Assembly: GCF_043555865.1 (NCBI RefSeq)
Contig: NZ_JBIGHY010000002.1
Location: 930,001-994,000 of the forward strand
Source of the DNA: Pelomonas dachongensis
Lineage (GTDB): Bacteria > Pseudomonadota > Gammaproteobacteria > Burkholderiales > Burkholderiaceae_C
Reading direction: 5' to 3'
Length of the DNA: 64,000 nucleotides
How positions within the stretch are numbered: the stretch's first letter is position 1; every line of letters starts with the position of its first letter. Shown one piece after another: positions 8,176 to 16,115 of this stretch. The notes below the pieces were generated by a model. It was given only the letters and a program-made list of their open reading frames with translations. It did no database searches and was not told the origin of the DNA. The position numbers were made by a program, and so were the translations under genes.

Positions 8176-9750
8176 ATGCTCCGCGTGCTCGCCGCCCTGC
8201 TCGTTCTCGCCACCGGCCTCTCCTCCGCTCAGACGCTGCGCTGGGCCAGCCAGGGCGACATGCAGACCACCGATCCGCATTCGCAGAACGAGGTGATGAC
8301 GAACACCTTGAACAACCAGGTGTACGAGGCCCTGACCCGGCGCATGAACGACATGAGCATGGGCCCGGCGCTGGCCACGGCGTGGACGCAGGTGAGCCCG
8401 ACGCTGTGGCGCTTCAAGCTGCGGCCGCGCGTGAAGTTCCACGACGGCACGCCCTTCACGGCCGACGACGTGGTTTTCTCGATGCAGCGCCTGCGCGACC
8501 CGAACGCGCCGCAGCGCGTCTACGCCAACGCGGTGGGCATCCCGCGGGCGGTGGACCCGCTGACGGTGGAGTTCGTGCTGGACAAGCCCAACCCCATCGT
8601 GCCGGAGCTGATGGGCAACCTCTACATCATGAGCAAGCGCTGGTGCGAGCAGCACCGAGTGACCCAGCCGCTGAATTTCAAGCAGCAGGAAGAGTCCTAC
8701 GCCAGCCGCAACGCCAACGGTACTGGCCCGTTCATGCTGGTCAGCCGCCAGCCGGGCGTGAAGACTGTGTTCAAGCGCAACCCGGCCTGGTGGAACAAGT
8801 TTGAAGGCAACCTGCAGGAGTTCATCTACCTGCCCATCGGCAACGACGCGACCCGCACCGCGGCCCTGATTTCCGGCGAGGTGGACTTCGTCATCGACCC
8901 GCCGCCGCGCGATGTCGCCCGGCTGCGCACGAATCCGCAGCTGAAGGTGCTGGATGGGCAGGAGAACCGCCTTGTCTACCTCGGCATGGACCAGACCCGC
9001 GACACGCTGCTGTACGGCAAGGCCGCCGGTGGCAAGAACCCGCTGAAAGACCGCCGCGTGCGCCAGGCGCTCTACCAGGGCATCGACATCGAGGCCATCA
9101 AGACCAAGCTGATGAACGGGTACTCGCTGCCCACCGGCGGCCTGACGCCGTCGCCGCGCGGTGCCTACGGCGACGCCAAGCTCGAAAGCCGGCTGCCCTA
9201 CGACCCGGCCGCCGCTCGCAAGCTGCTGGCCGAGGCGGGATTTGCCGAAGGCTTCGACATCACGCTGGACTGCCCCAACAACCGCTACGTCAATGACGAG
9301 CGCATCTGCATCGCGCTGGCCAGCATGTGGGCGCAGATCAAGGTGCGCACCAAGGTCAACGCCATGCCGCGCACGCTGTACTTCCCCAAGATCGAGAAGT
9401 TCGACACCAGCCTGTTCCTGACCGGCTGGGGCGGCGGCTCGACAGACGCCGAAGTCATGCTGACTCCAGTGCTGCGCAACCGCGGCGAGCAAGGCGTGGG
9501 CGTGGCCAACTACGGCGGCATCGTCAACGCCGCGGCGGACGCGCTGGCGGCCGCGTCCACCATCGAGACCGACACAAAGAAACGCGAGGGCCTCGTCAAG
9601 GCCGCGCTGCAGGCCTACCGCGAACAGATCGCCATCATTCCGCTGCACCGCCAGGTCATCCCGTGGGCCATGCGCAAGGAGGTCAGTCTGCCGCATTCCG
9701 CCAACAACATGGCAAGCATGGACTGGGTCACGATCTCCAAATCACGCTGA
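8176..9750 (+). CDS. ABC transporter solute-binding protein, family 5 (peptide/opine type)
   Basis: A 524-residue periplasmic binding protein of the DppA/OppA superfamily. Seen: signal peptide MLRVLAALLVLATGLSSAQT (about 20 residues), then LRWASQGDMQTTDPHSQNE, KFHDGTPFTADDVVFSMQRL and the closing segments typical of SBP_bac_5. ATG 8176 is chosen because it opens the signal peptide and has AGGAA upstream. An in-frame extension to 8134 would bury it. No permease or ATPase gene follows, so it either works with a transporter encoded elsewhere or acts as an orphan receptor. Ligand unknown. Confidence 0.92.
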   Translation: MLRVLAALLVLATGLSSAQTLRWASQGDMQTTDPHSQNEVMTNTLNNQVYEALTRRMNDMSMGPALATAWTQVSPTLWRFKLRPRVKFHDGTPFTADDVVFSMQRLRDPNAPQRVYANAVGIPRAVDPLTVEFVLDKPNPIVPELMGNLYIMSKRWCEQHRVTQPLNFKQQEESYASRNANGTGPFMLVSRQPGVKTVFKRNPAWWNKFEGNLQEFIYLPIGNDATRTAALISGEVDFVIDPPPRDVARLRTNPQLKVLDGQENRLVYLGMDQTRDTLLYGKAAGGKNPLKDRRVRQALYQGIDIEAIKTKLMNGYSLPTGGLTPSPRGAYGDAKLESRLPYDPAAARKLLAEAGFAEGFDITLDCPNNRYVNDERICIALASMWAQIKVRTKVNAMPRTLYFPKIEKFDTSLFLTGWGGGSTDAEVMLTPVLRNRGEQGVGVANYGGIVNAAADALAAASTIETDTKKREGLVKAALQAYREQIAIIPLHRQVIPWAMRKEVSLPHSANNMASMDWVTISKSR

Positions 9751-9777
9751 GCGGCGCCAGCCGCTAGAATGCAACCC

Positions 9778-9817
9778 AACGCCGCGCCTCTCAGTCTTGC
9801 GCGGCGTTTCATTTTTC
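9778..9817 (+). terminator. Rho-independent terminator after the solute-binding protein
   Basis: A perfect 10-bp stem (AACGCCGCGC at 9778-9787, GCGCGGCGTT at 9799-9808) with an 11-base loop is followed by a T-rich run. It starts 27 bases after the stop codon. Because it also lies upstream of rhlE, it could act as a leader hairpin if a promoter precedes it. Confidence 0.8.
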
Positions 9818-9837
9818 TGGCCCCAAGCACGCGGCCT

Positions 9838-9883
9838 GGCTTGCCCGAAGACTGGTGTCGCCTCCCCGGCGTCACGGCAAGCC
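9838..9883 (+). repeat. Inverted repeat in the rhlE leader
   Basis: GGCTTGCC (9838-9845) and GGCAAGCC (9876-9883) are a perfect 8-bp inverted repeat separated by 30 bases, about 40 bases before the rhlE start. Function unknown. It could be part of an mRNA leader structure. Confidence 0.4.
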
Positions 9884-9921
9884 CCGGTGATTTTCGGCGT
9901 GCCTCCCCTCTATTGGATTCG

Positions 9922-11412
9922 ATGAGTTTCGACACCCTCGGCCTTGCAGCCCCGCTGCTGAAGGCCATCGCCGACGCCGGCTACACCACCCCCACCCCCA
10001 TCCAGGCCCAGGCCATTCCCGCCGTGTTGAACGGTGGCGACCTGCTGGCCGGCGCACAGACCGGCACCGGCAAGACCGCCGGCTTCACGCTGCCCATGCT
10101 GCACCGCCTGTCCACCGGCGAGAAGCTGCTGAACAAGCGCGGCAAGATCGCCATCCGCGCCCTCGTGCTGACGCCCACCCGCGAGCTGGCCGCCCAGGTC
10201 GAGGAAAGCGTGCAGACCTACGGCAAGTACCTGCCGCTGAAGAGCATGGTCATGTTCGGAGGCGTCGGCATGCAGCCGCAGATCAACAAGCTGCGCGACG
10301 GCGTCGACATCCTTGTCGCCACGCCCGGCCGCCTGCTGGACCACGCGCAGCAGGGCACGCTGGACCTGAGCCAGGTGCAGATGCTGGTGCTGGACGAAGC
10401 CGACCGCATGCTCGACATGGGCTTCGTGCACGACATCAAGAAGGTGCTCGCGCTGCTGCCCGCCAAGAAACAGTCGCTGCTGTTCAGCGCCACCTTCAGC
10501 GACGAGATCAAGAACCTCGCCGACCGCCTGCTCAACGCCCCGGCGCTGATCGAGGTGGCCCGCCGCAACCAGACCAACGACGCCATCGCGCAGAAGGTCC
10601 ACCCGGTCGGCCGCGAGCGCAAGAAGGAACTGCTGGCGCACCTGATCAAGTCGGGCGACTGGCACCAGGTACTGGTCTTCACGCGCATGAAGCACGGCGC
10701 CAACCGCCTGACCGACTACCTGAACGACCAAGGCATCAGCGCCATGGCCATCCACGGCAACAAGAGCCAGGGTGCGCGCACCAAGGCGCTGGCCGACTTC
10801 AAGTCGGGCGACCTGACCTGCCTGGTGGCGACCGACATCGCCGCCCGCGGCATCGACATCGACCAGCTGCCCCACGTCGTCAACTTCGAGCTGCCCAACG
10901 TGCCGGAGGACTACGTCCACCGCATCGGCCGCACGGGCCGCGCCGGCGCGCAGGGCGAGGCTGTCAGCCTCGTCTGCATCGACGAGAACGGCTTCCTGCG
11001 TGACATCGAGCGGCTCATCAAGCGCGAGATCCCGAAAGAGATCGTGCCCGGCTTCGCGCCCGACCCGAACGAGAAGGCCGAGCCCATCGTGCTGGGCCGC
11101 ACCATCCTGAACCCGAACGGCAGCCGGGGCCGCAACCCCAACCCGCCGGCCGGTGCCAACGGCCGCGGCGGCCGTGGTGGCAACGGCGGTGGTGGTGGCC
11201 GGGGTGGCGACAGCCGTGGCGGTTCGCGCGACGGTGGCCGCCCCAGTGGCGGTGGCGGCAAGCCGGGTGGCCACACTGGCGTCGGCGGTGCCCGCACGGC
11301 GCCCAAGCCGCAAGGCCAGGGTGGTCAACGCTCGGGCTCCGGCCAGCCCAGCCGCGACGGCGGCGCCGCGCGCAGCAACAACGGCCCGCGCCTGACATCG
11401 CCCAAGCGCTGA
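9922..11412 (+). CDS. rhlE: ATP-dependent RNA helicase, RhlE-type DEAD-box
   Basis: A 496-residue RNA helicase that remodels structured RNA in ribosome assembly, RNA decay or cold adaptation. Seen: Q-motif region, AQTGTGKT (about 44-51), PTRELA, TPGRLLD, DEAD (about 158), SAT, ATDIAARGIDI and HRIGRTGRAG in the usual order, then a C-terminal tail of about 100 residues made of Gly/Arg/Asn-rich repeats (RGG-like), which usually gives non-specific RNA binding. The frame is open upstream to 9769, but MSFDTLGLAAPLLKAI at 9922 is the family start. RhlE is my choice over DbpA or SrmB because of this tail and the core pattern. Confidence 0.9.
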   Translation: MSFDTLGLAAPLLKAIADAGYTTPTPIQAQAIPAVLNGGDLLAGAQTGTGKTAGFTLPMLHRLSTGEKLLNKRGKIAIRALVLTPTRELAAQVEESVQTYGKYLPLKSMVMFGGVGMQPQINKLRDGVDILVATPGRLLDHAQQGTLDLSQVQMLVLDEADRMLDMGFVHDIKKVLALLPAKKQSLLFSATFSDEIKNLADRLLNAPALIEVARRNQTNDAIAQKVHPVGRERKKELLAHLIKSGDWHQVLVFTRMKHGANRLTDYLNDQGISAMAIHGNKSQGARTKALADFKSGDLTCLVATDIAARGIDIDQLPHVVNFELPNVPEDYVHRIGRTGRAGAQGEAVSLVCIDENGFLRDIERLIKREIPKEIVPGFAPDPNEKAEPIVLGRTILNPNGSRGRNPNPPAGANGRGGRGGNGGGGGRGGDSRGGSRDGGRPSGGGGKPGGHTGVGGARTAPKPQGQGGQRSGSGQPSRDGGAARSNNGPRLTSPKR

Positions 11413-11431
11413 TCGACCGCGCATAGTCCGC

Positions 11432-11467
11432 ACGGCCTGCCCTTCGCGGGGCAGGCCGTTTTCTTTG
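11432..11467 (+). terminator. Rho-independent terminator of rhlE
   Basis: A perfect 11-bp stem (ACGGCCTGCCC / GGGCAGGCCGT) with a 6-base loop is followed by TTTTCTTT. It lies 20 bases after the rhlE stop. Confidence 0.9.
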
Positions 11468-11499
11468 GCTGCTCTAATTCCGCGCTGCTCTAATTCCGC
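11468..11499 (+). repeat. Exact 16-bp tandem duplication before the SNF2 gene
   Basis: The unit GCTGCTCTAATTCCGC occurs twice back to back (11468-11483 and 11484-11499). It fills the space between the rhlE terminator and the ATG at 11503. It may duplicate a promoter-like TCTAAT element. No ribosome binding site is visible between it and the ATG. Confidence 0.85.
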
Positions 11500-11502
11500 G
11501 CC

Positions 11503-14500
11503 ATGGCTCGCCCCCCGCTCGACAAATCCCTCAAGTTCAACCTGCCTGATGGCACGGTGGTGACCGCCCAGCAGATGCTGGACAAGATCCAGCAGATCAA
11601 GCGGGCTCCGAGCAAGGCTCAACCCGCCGGCACCTCACCCCCGCTGCCCGAGGCCGACCTGCTGGCGTTGCTTGACACGCTGCTGCTGCTGGGCGGCTTT
11701 GCCAGCATCAACGCCGTGCTGCAGTGGCTGGCCATGAACGGCCAGCAGCGCGCCGACGGCAGCGCCTTCGACCACTACAGCGTGCGCGACGGCCTGCACG
11801 CTCTGGTCGAACGCGGGCAGGCCGAGGCGATTTACAGCAAGGGCACGCGCGCCCCCCTAGCCGACCATGCCGCACGGCTGCAGGTCCTGCTGACCCGTCC
11901 CGAGGCCGAGCACTTCTGGCGCCAGCGCCTGTGGCTGCTGGGCCCGGGCCGCGGCCACTGGCGCGATCCCGTTGGCTGGGTCAGCTTCCGCGGCGAGGAC
12001 GACATGCTGGCGGTGCTGCGCCTGATGTTCTACACCGGCCTGCCGGCCGCCGAGTTCCACACGCTGCTGGATACGAGCCTGTCCGAGCTGCGCGACCCGA
12101 TGCTGCAGGCGCAGGCGATGCTCACCCCCTGGCTGCCAGGTCTGCTGCCGCAGATTGATCCTGAACTGCGCGACGGCCTGCTGGGCCTGCTGCTCGATGT
12201 GCTGCGGGTCGGCGACCCGGCACGCGCCGACATTCGCGCCTGGCTGGGCACGGCCGAAGCCGCGCCGCTGAGCATCCCGCTGCGCGCACGCCTGGCCGAG
12301 GCTGACCTACTGGCGCTGGATCTGGACGGCGCCGAGCGCCAGCTGCAAGGGCTTCAAGGCCCCGGCGTGACCGTGTTGGCCGCCACGCGCGCCCTCGTCG
12401 CCGGCCGCTGGACCGAGGCCAGTGCGGCCTTCGAGGCCGCCATCAAAGCCCTCCACACCGCCAGCCGCAGCCGCCGCAACGCGCTGCCGCTGGACACCGC
12501 GCGGTTCTACCTGCTGAGCCTGCTGGCCAGCAACGACCCCAAAGCCTGGGCGCTGGCGCGCAAGTACGCCATCGCCGAGTCTGGCACTCGCAATCCGACG
12601 GCCTATGACGCCTGGGGCCTGTGGGCGCACGGCATCGGCGTGCGGCTGGGCGAGGACAGCTTCCTCGACGCCGCCTTCGCGCCCCATGCGCCGGGCGACG
12701 CCGCGCCGGCCGACCGCCTGCTGCTAGCCGCCTGGCTGGGCAAGCCCGCGCCGGGCTGGACGCCCGCGCTCGCGCAAGACCTGCTCGCCCGCCTCGGCAC
12801 CGACCAGGCGCTGCTGGCCGAGCACCTGCGCGCCGCGCTGCACCGGCTGGAGCTGGGCGGCGAAGGCACCACGCGCGTTGCCAGTTTCCTGGGCCGGCCA
12901 CGCCCTGCCTGGCAGGACGCGCTCGCGGCCATCGCCGCGCTCAGCGACGACGGCAAGCCCGCCGGTAGTGCAGCCAAGACCGAGCTGGCCTGGCAGCTCA
13001 AGCTGGACGCCGCCGGCCGCGTGCACACACTGGAGCCGCTGGAGATGAGCACCGGCGCCCGCGGCGGCCTCAAGTTCAAGGCCGTCACGCTCGCCAAGCT
13101 GAAGAAGCAGGGCGCCCAGCGCAGCCGCGACAACCTGGTGCTGCGCCACATCGAGCGCGACGCCTGGGCCGGCGTGCACGACCTGCGGCTGGACGTCAGC
13201 GCGGCCCTGGTCGCGCTGGTGGGCCACCCGCACCTGATGTTCGCCGATGCGCCGGGCCAGTGGGTGGAGCTGAGCGAGGGGCAGCCTGAGCTGGAGGTGA
13301 AGCGCGTGGGCGACGCTTTTCAGTTTCACCTGCATCCGCCGCTGATCTCCAGCGACGCCCCTCACGCCGGCATGCTGCACGGCGCCCAGGCCGAAGCCGA
13401 ACGCGAGCGCCGCAACGCCCAGCGCGTGGTGCGCGAGGGCCCGGGCCGCGCGCGGCTGATCCGCATCACGCCCACGCAGCGCCGCGTGGCCGAACTGGTG
13501 GCCCAGGGCTGGCAGGTGCCGGCCGATGCGACCGCCGAGCTGGGCGGCGCACTGCAAGTGCTGACCGGTCACTTCCAGCTGCACTCCGACGCCGATGCCG
13601 GCCAGCGCGTGGCGGGTGACAGCCGCCTGCACGCGCGCCTCACGCCGCAGGGCGAAGGCCTGAGCCTGCTGCTGGTGGCCCAGCCGTTTGGCGACTTCGG
13701 TCCCGCCGTCACGCCCGGCCAGGGCCGCGAGCGGCTGATGTGCCTGCATGAAGGCATCAGCGTGGCGACCGAGCGTGACCTGCACGCCGAAAGCGCGCAC
13801 CGAGCCGCTGTCATGGAGGCCCTGCCCTTCCTCGATCCCGAGCAACCGCCCGACCAGCCTTGGCTGCTGGCCGACGCCGAGGATGCACTGGCTGCCGTCG
13901 AGCGCCTGCCGGCGCTGCCCGGCATTGCCGCGCTGGCCTGGCCCAAGGGCAAGCCGGTGCGCGTGCTGCCGCTGGACGGCGCTTCGGTGCAGATCACCGT
14001 CAGCAGCGGACGCGACTGGCTGGGCGTGAGCGGCGAGGCCCAGGTCGAGGAAGGCCGTGTGCTGGGCCTGCAGGAGCTGCTGGCGCTCAGCCGCGCCAGC
14101 AGGAGCCGCTTCGTACGACTGGCCGAGGGCCACTACCTGGCGCTGTCCGAGCAACTGCGCCAGCAGCTGCGCGACCTGGACGCGCTGGGCGAGACGAAGA
14201 AGGGCGCGCTGCAGCTGCCCGCCGCCGGCGCCGCCTGGCTGGAGCAAGGCCTGGCCGGCGTGCAGCTGGCCGGCGACGCCGCCTGGCGTGAACGGACGCA
14301 CCAGCTCGCCGCCGCCGCCGCGCTGCAACCCCAGCCCCCCAAGGCGCTGCGCGCCGAGCTGCGCGGCTACCAGGCCGAGGGCTTCGCGTGGATGAGCCGG
14401 CTGGCGGCGGCCGGCTTCGGTGCCTGCCTCGCCGACGACATGGGCCTGGGAAAGACCGTGCAGACGCTGGCGCTGCTGGTCGAGCGCGCGGCGCAAGGCC

Positions 14501-15735
14501 CGGCGCTGGTCATCGCGCCCACGTCCGTCTGCGGCAACTGGCTGGCCGAGTGCGCCACGTTCGCGCCGTCGTTGAACGCGCTGGACTACGGCACCGCCAC
14601 CGACCGCACCGCGCTGCTGGCCGGCGCAGGACCGGGCGACATCGTGGTCGCCAGCTACGCGCTGGCGCAGATCGATGCCGACGCGTTTGCCGCGCAGCGC
14701 TGGCACACGCTGGTGCTGGACGAGGCTCAGGCGCTGAAGAATGCCGCCACCAAGCGGGCCAAGTCCGTTGCAGAGTTCGACGCGGACTTTCGCCTGGCAC
14801 TGTCGGGTACACCGGTGGAGAACCGGCTGGCCGACCTGTGGTCACTGATGAACCTGATCAACCCCGGCCTGCTGGGCACGGCACAACAGTTCAACGAACG
14901 CTTTGCCGGCCCCATCGAGCGCCAGCAGGACGCGCCGGCCCGCGCGCGGCTGCGTCGCCTCGTCGCGCCCTTCCTGCTGCGCCGCACGAAGGCCCAGGTG
15001 CTGCAAGACCTGCCCCCGCGCACCGAGATCATCCACCGCGTGGTGCCCACGGAGCAGGAGCGCCATTTCCTGGAAGCCCTGCGCCGCGACGCGCAGGCCG
15101 CCGTGGCGCAGGCCGCCGCCGACCCGGAGCGCGGCGCCCCCATGCAGGTGCTGGCCGAGCTGATGCGGCTTCGCCGCGCGGCCTGTGACCCGCGCCTGGT
15201 GTCGCCCGAGCTGGGGCTGATGGGCAGCAAGATGGCCGAGTTCGAGCAGATCGTGCGCGAGCTGGTCGCCGGCGGCCACAAGGCGCTGGTGTTCAGCCAG
15301 TTCACCGACTACCTGGACCTGCTGGGTGAGCGCCTCGCGCAGATGGGCGTCGCTCACCAGCGCCTGGATGGCAGCACGCCACAGGCCGAGCGCACGAAGC
15401 GCGTCGCCGCCTTCCAGCAGGGCGAGGGGGACGTGTTCCTCATCAGCCTGAAAGCCGGCGGCTTCGGCCTGAACCTGACCGTGGCCGACTACGTGCTCAT
15501 CGTCGACCCGTGGTGGAACCCCGCCGCCGAAGACCAGGCCGCCGGCCGTGCCCACCGCATGGGCCAGCAACGCCCCGTGACCGTCTACCGGCTGGTGACG
15601 GCCGGCTCAGTGGAGGAACGCATCATCGAGCTGCATCGCGACAAGCGCGGTCTGGCGGAGAGCATGCTGGAGGGCGAAGGCCGTGCCGCGCCGCTGGATG
15701 CCGCGGCACTGGCTGCGCTGCTGGCCGATGCGTAG
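11503..15735 (+). CDS. Large SNF2-family DEAD/DEAH helicase
   Basis: A 1410-residue SNF2/Swi2-type ATPase expected to translocate on double-stranded DNA or move bound proteins. Seen: the ATPase lies in the last third, with Walker A DDMGLGKTVQTLALL at about 975-990, DEAQALKNA at about 1072, LSGTPVENRL, and a helicase C domain at about 1255-1370 with LVFSQFTDYL and the arginine-finger region GRAHRMGQQRPVTVYRL. The first about 950 residues hold no motif I can name; a short wHTH-like stretch at about 50-110 is possible. The preceding repeat leaves no obvious Shine-Dalgarno. Bacterial members of this type are usually annotated only as DEAD/DEAH helicases. Confidence 0.9.
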   Translation: MARPPLDKSLKFNLPDGTVVTAQQMLDKIQQIKRAPSKAQPAGTSPPLPEADLLALLDTLLLLGGFASINAVLQWLAMNGQQRADGSAFDHYSVRDGLHALVERGQAEAIYSKGTRAPLADHAARLQVLLTRPEAEHFWRQRLWLLGPGRGHWRDPVGWVSFRGEDDMLAVLRLMFYTGLPAAEFHTLLDTSLSELRDPMLQAQAMLTPWLPGLLPQIDPELRDGLLGLLLDVLRVGDPARADIRAWLGTAEAAPLSIPLRARLAEADLLALDLDGAERQLQGLQGPGVTVLAATRALVAGRWTEASAAFEAAIKALHTASRSRRNALPLDTARFYLLSLLASNDPKAWALARKYAIAESGTRNPTAYDAWGLWAHGIGVRLGEDSFLDAAFAPHAPGDAAPADRLLLAAWLGKPAPGWTPALAQDLLARLGTDQALLAEHLRAALHRLELGGEGTTRVASFLGRPRPAWQDALAAIAALSDDGKPAGSAAKTELAWQLKLDAAGRVHTLEPLEMSTGARGGLKFKAVTLAKLKKQGAQRSRDNLVLRHIERDAWAGVHDLRLDVSAALVALVGHPHLMFADAPGQWVELSEGQPELEVKRVGDAFQFHLHPPLISSDAPHAGMLHGAQAEAERERRNAQRVVREGPGRARLIRITPTQRRVAELVAQGWQVPADATAELGGALQVLTGHFQLHSDADAGQRVAGDSRLHARLTPQGEGLSLLLVAQPFGDFGPAVTPGQGRERLMCLHEGISVATERDLHAESAHRAAVMEALPFLDPEQPPDQPWLLADAEDALAAVERLPALPGIAALAWPKGKPVRVLPLDGASVQITVSSGRDWLGVSGEAQVEEGRVLGLQELLALSRASRSRFVRLAEGHYLALSEQLRQQLRDLDALGETKKGALQLPAAGAAWLEQGLAGVQLAGDAAWRERTHQLAAAAALQPQPPKALRAELRGYQAEGFAWMSRLAAAGFGACLADDMGLGKTVQTLALLVERAAQGPALVIAPTSVCGNWLAECATFAPSLNALDYGTATDRTALLAGAGPGDIVVASYALAQIDADAFAAQRWHTLVLDEAQALKNAATKRAKSVAEFDADFRLALSGTPVENRLADLWSLMNLINPGLLGTAQQFNERFAGPIERQQDAPARARLRRLVAPFLLRRTKAQVLQDLPPRTEIIHRVVPTEQERHFLEALRRDAQAAVAQAAADPERGAPMQVLAELMRLRRAACDPRLVSPELGLMGSKMAEFEQIVRELVAGGHKALVFSQFTDYLDLLGERLAQMGVAHQRLDGSTPQAERTKRVAAFQQGEGDVFLISLKAGGFGLNLTVADYVLIVDPWWNPAAEDQAAGRAHRMGQQRPVTVYRLVTAGSVEERIIELHRDKRGLAESMLEGEGRAAPLDAAALAALLADA

Positions 15736-15777
15736 TCCGTATTTGGCCTACATTCATTCCACCGAGCCCCACGGACT

Positions 15778-16095
15778 TTGCATGCGCAGCGCCCAAGTCA
15801 AGCTCATCCGCTATCTGGCCACGACGTGCTGAAGAAGCTCGGCGCGCCCGCTTGGGCCGATACGCTGGCCCGGCTGCTCGTCACGGTCGACACCCTGCAG
15901 GCCTTCCCGCTGTCCGGCACCGTGCCCGAGGAACTGGCCGACCTCGGCAGCGAGCGCTACCGGCAACGCGTCTCGGGCAAGAACCGCGTCCTCGGCGAGT
16001 GGGCGGCGAGGGTCGTCTACCGCCACATCGTCTGCGACGTGCGGCGCGACCTGCGCGGGCTGTTGTCCCGGCACCTGCTGCGCGTGGCGCGCTGA
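15778..16095 (+). CDS. ParE/RelE-like toxin, orphan and possibly 5'-damaged
   Basis: The last about 60 residues (LQAFPLSGTVPEEL...GKNRVLGEW...RHIVCDVRRDLRGLLSRHL) fit the ParE/RelE toxin fold, including the late strand with Arg residues. The frame starts only at a TTG (15778). Its first residues do not look like a ParE N terminus, whereas the ATG at 15781 in the next frame reads MRSAQVKLIRYLAT, which does, before stopping. A one-base change near 15825 would join the two. No antitoxin gene fits in the 42 bases to the SNF2 stop. I infer a decaying or solitary toxin. If intact, it would be a gyrase poison or mRNA endonuclease. Confidence 0.55.
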   Translation: MHAQRPSQAHPLSGHDVLKKLGAPAWADTLARLLVTVDTLQAFPLSGTVPEELADLGSERYRQRVSGKNRVLGEWAARVVYRHIVCDVRRDLRGLLSRHLLRVAR

Positions 16096-16115
16096 CGGCT
16101 GCGAGGACCGCACCG

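Noticed and set aside
12724..14706. A 660-codon minus-strand frame inside the SNF2 gene.
   Set aside because: Antisense shadow of a GC-rich gene; no start signal or motif.
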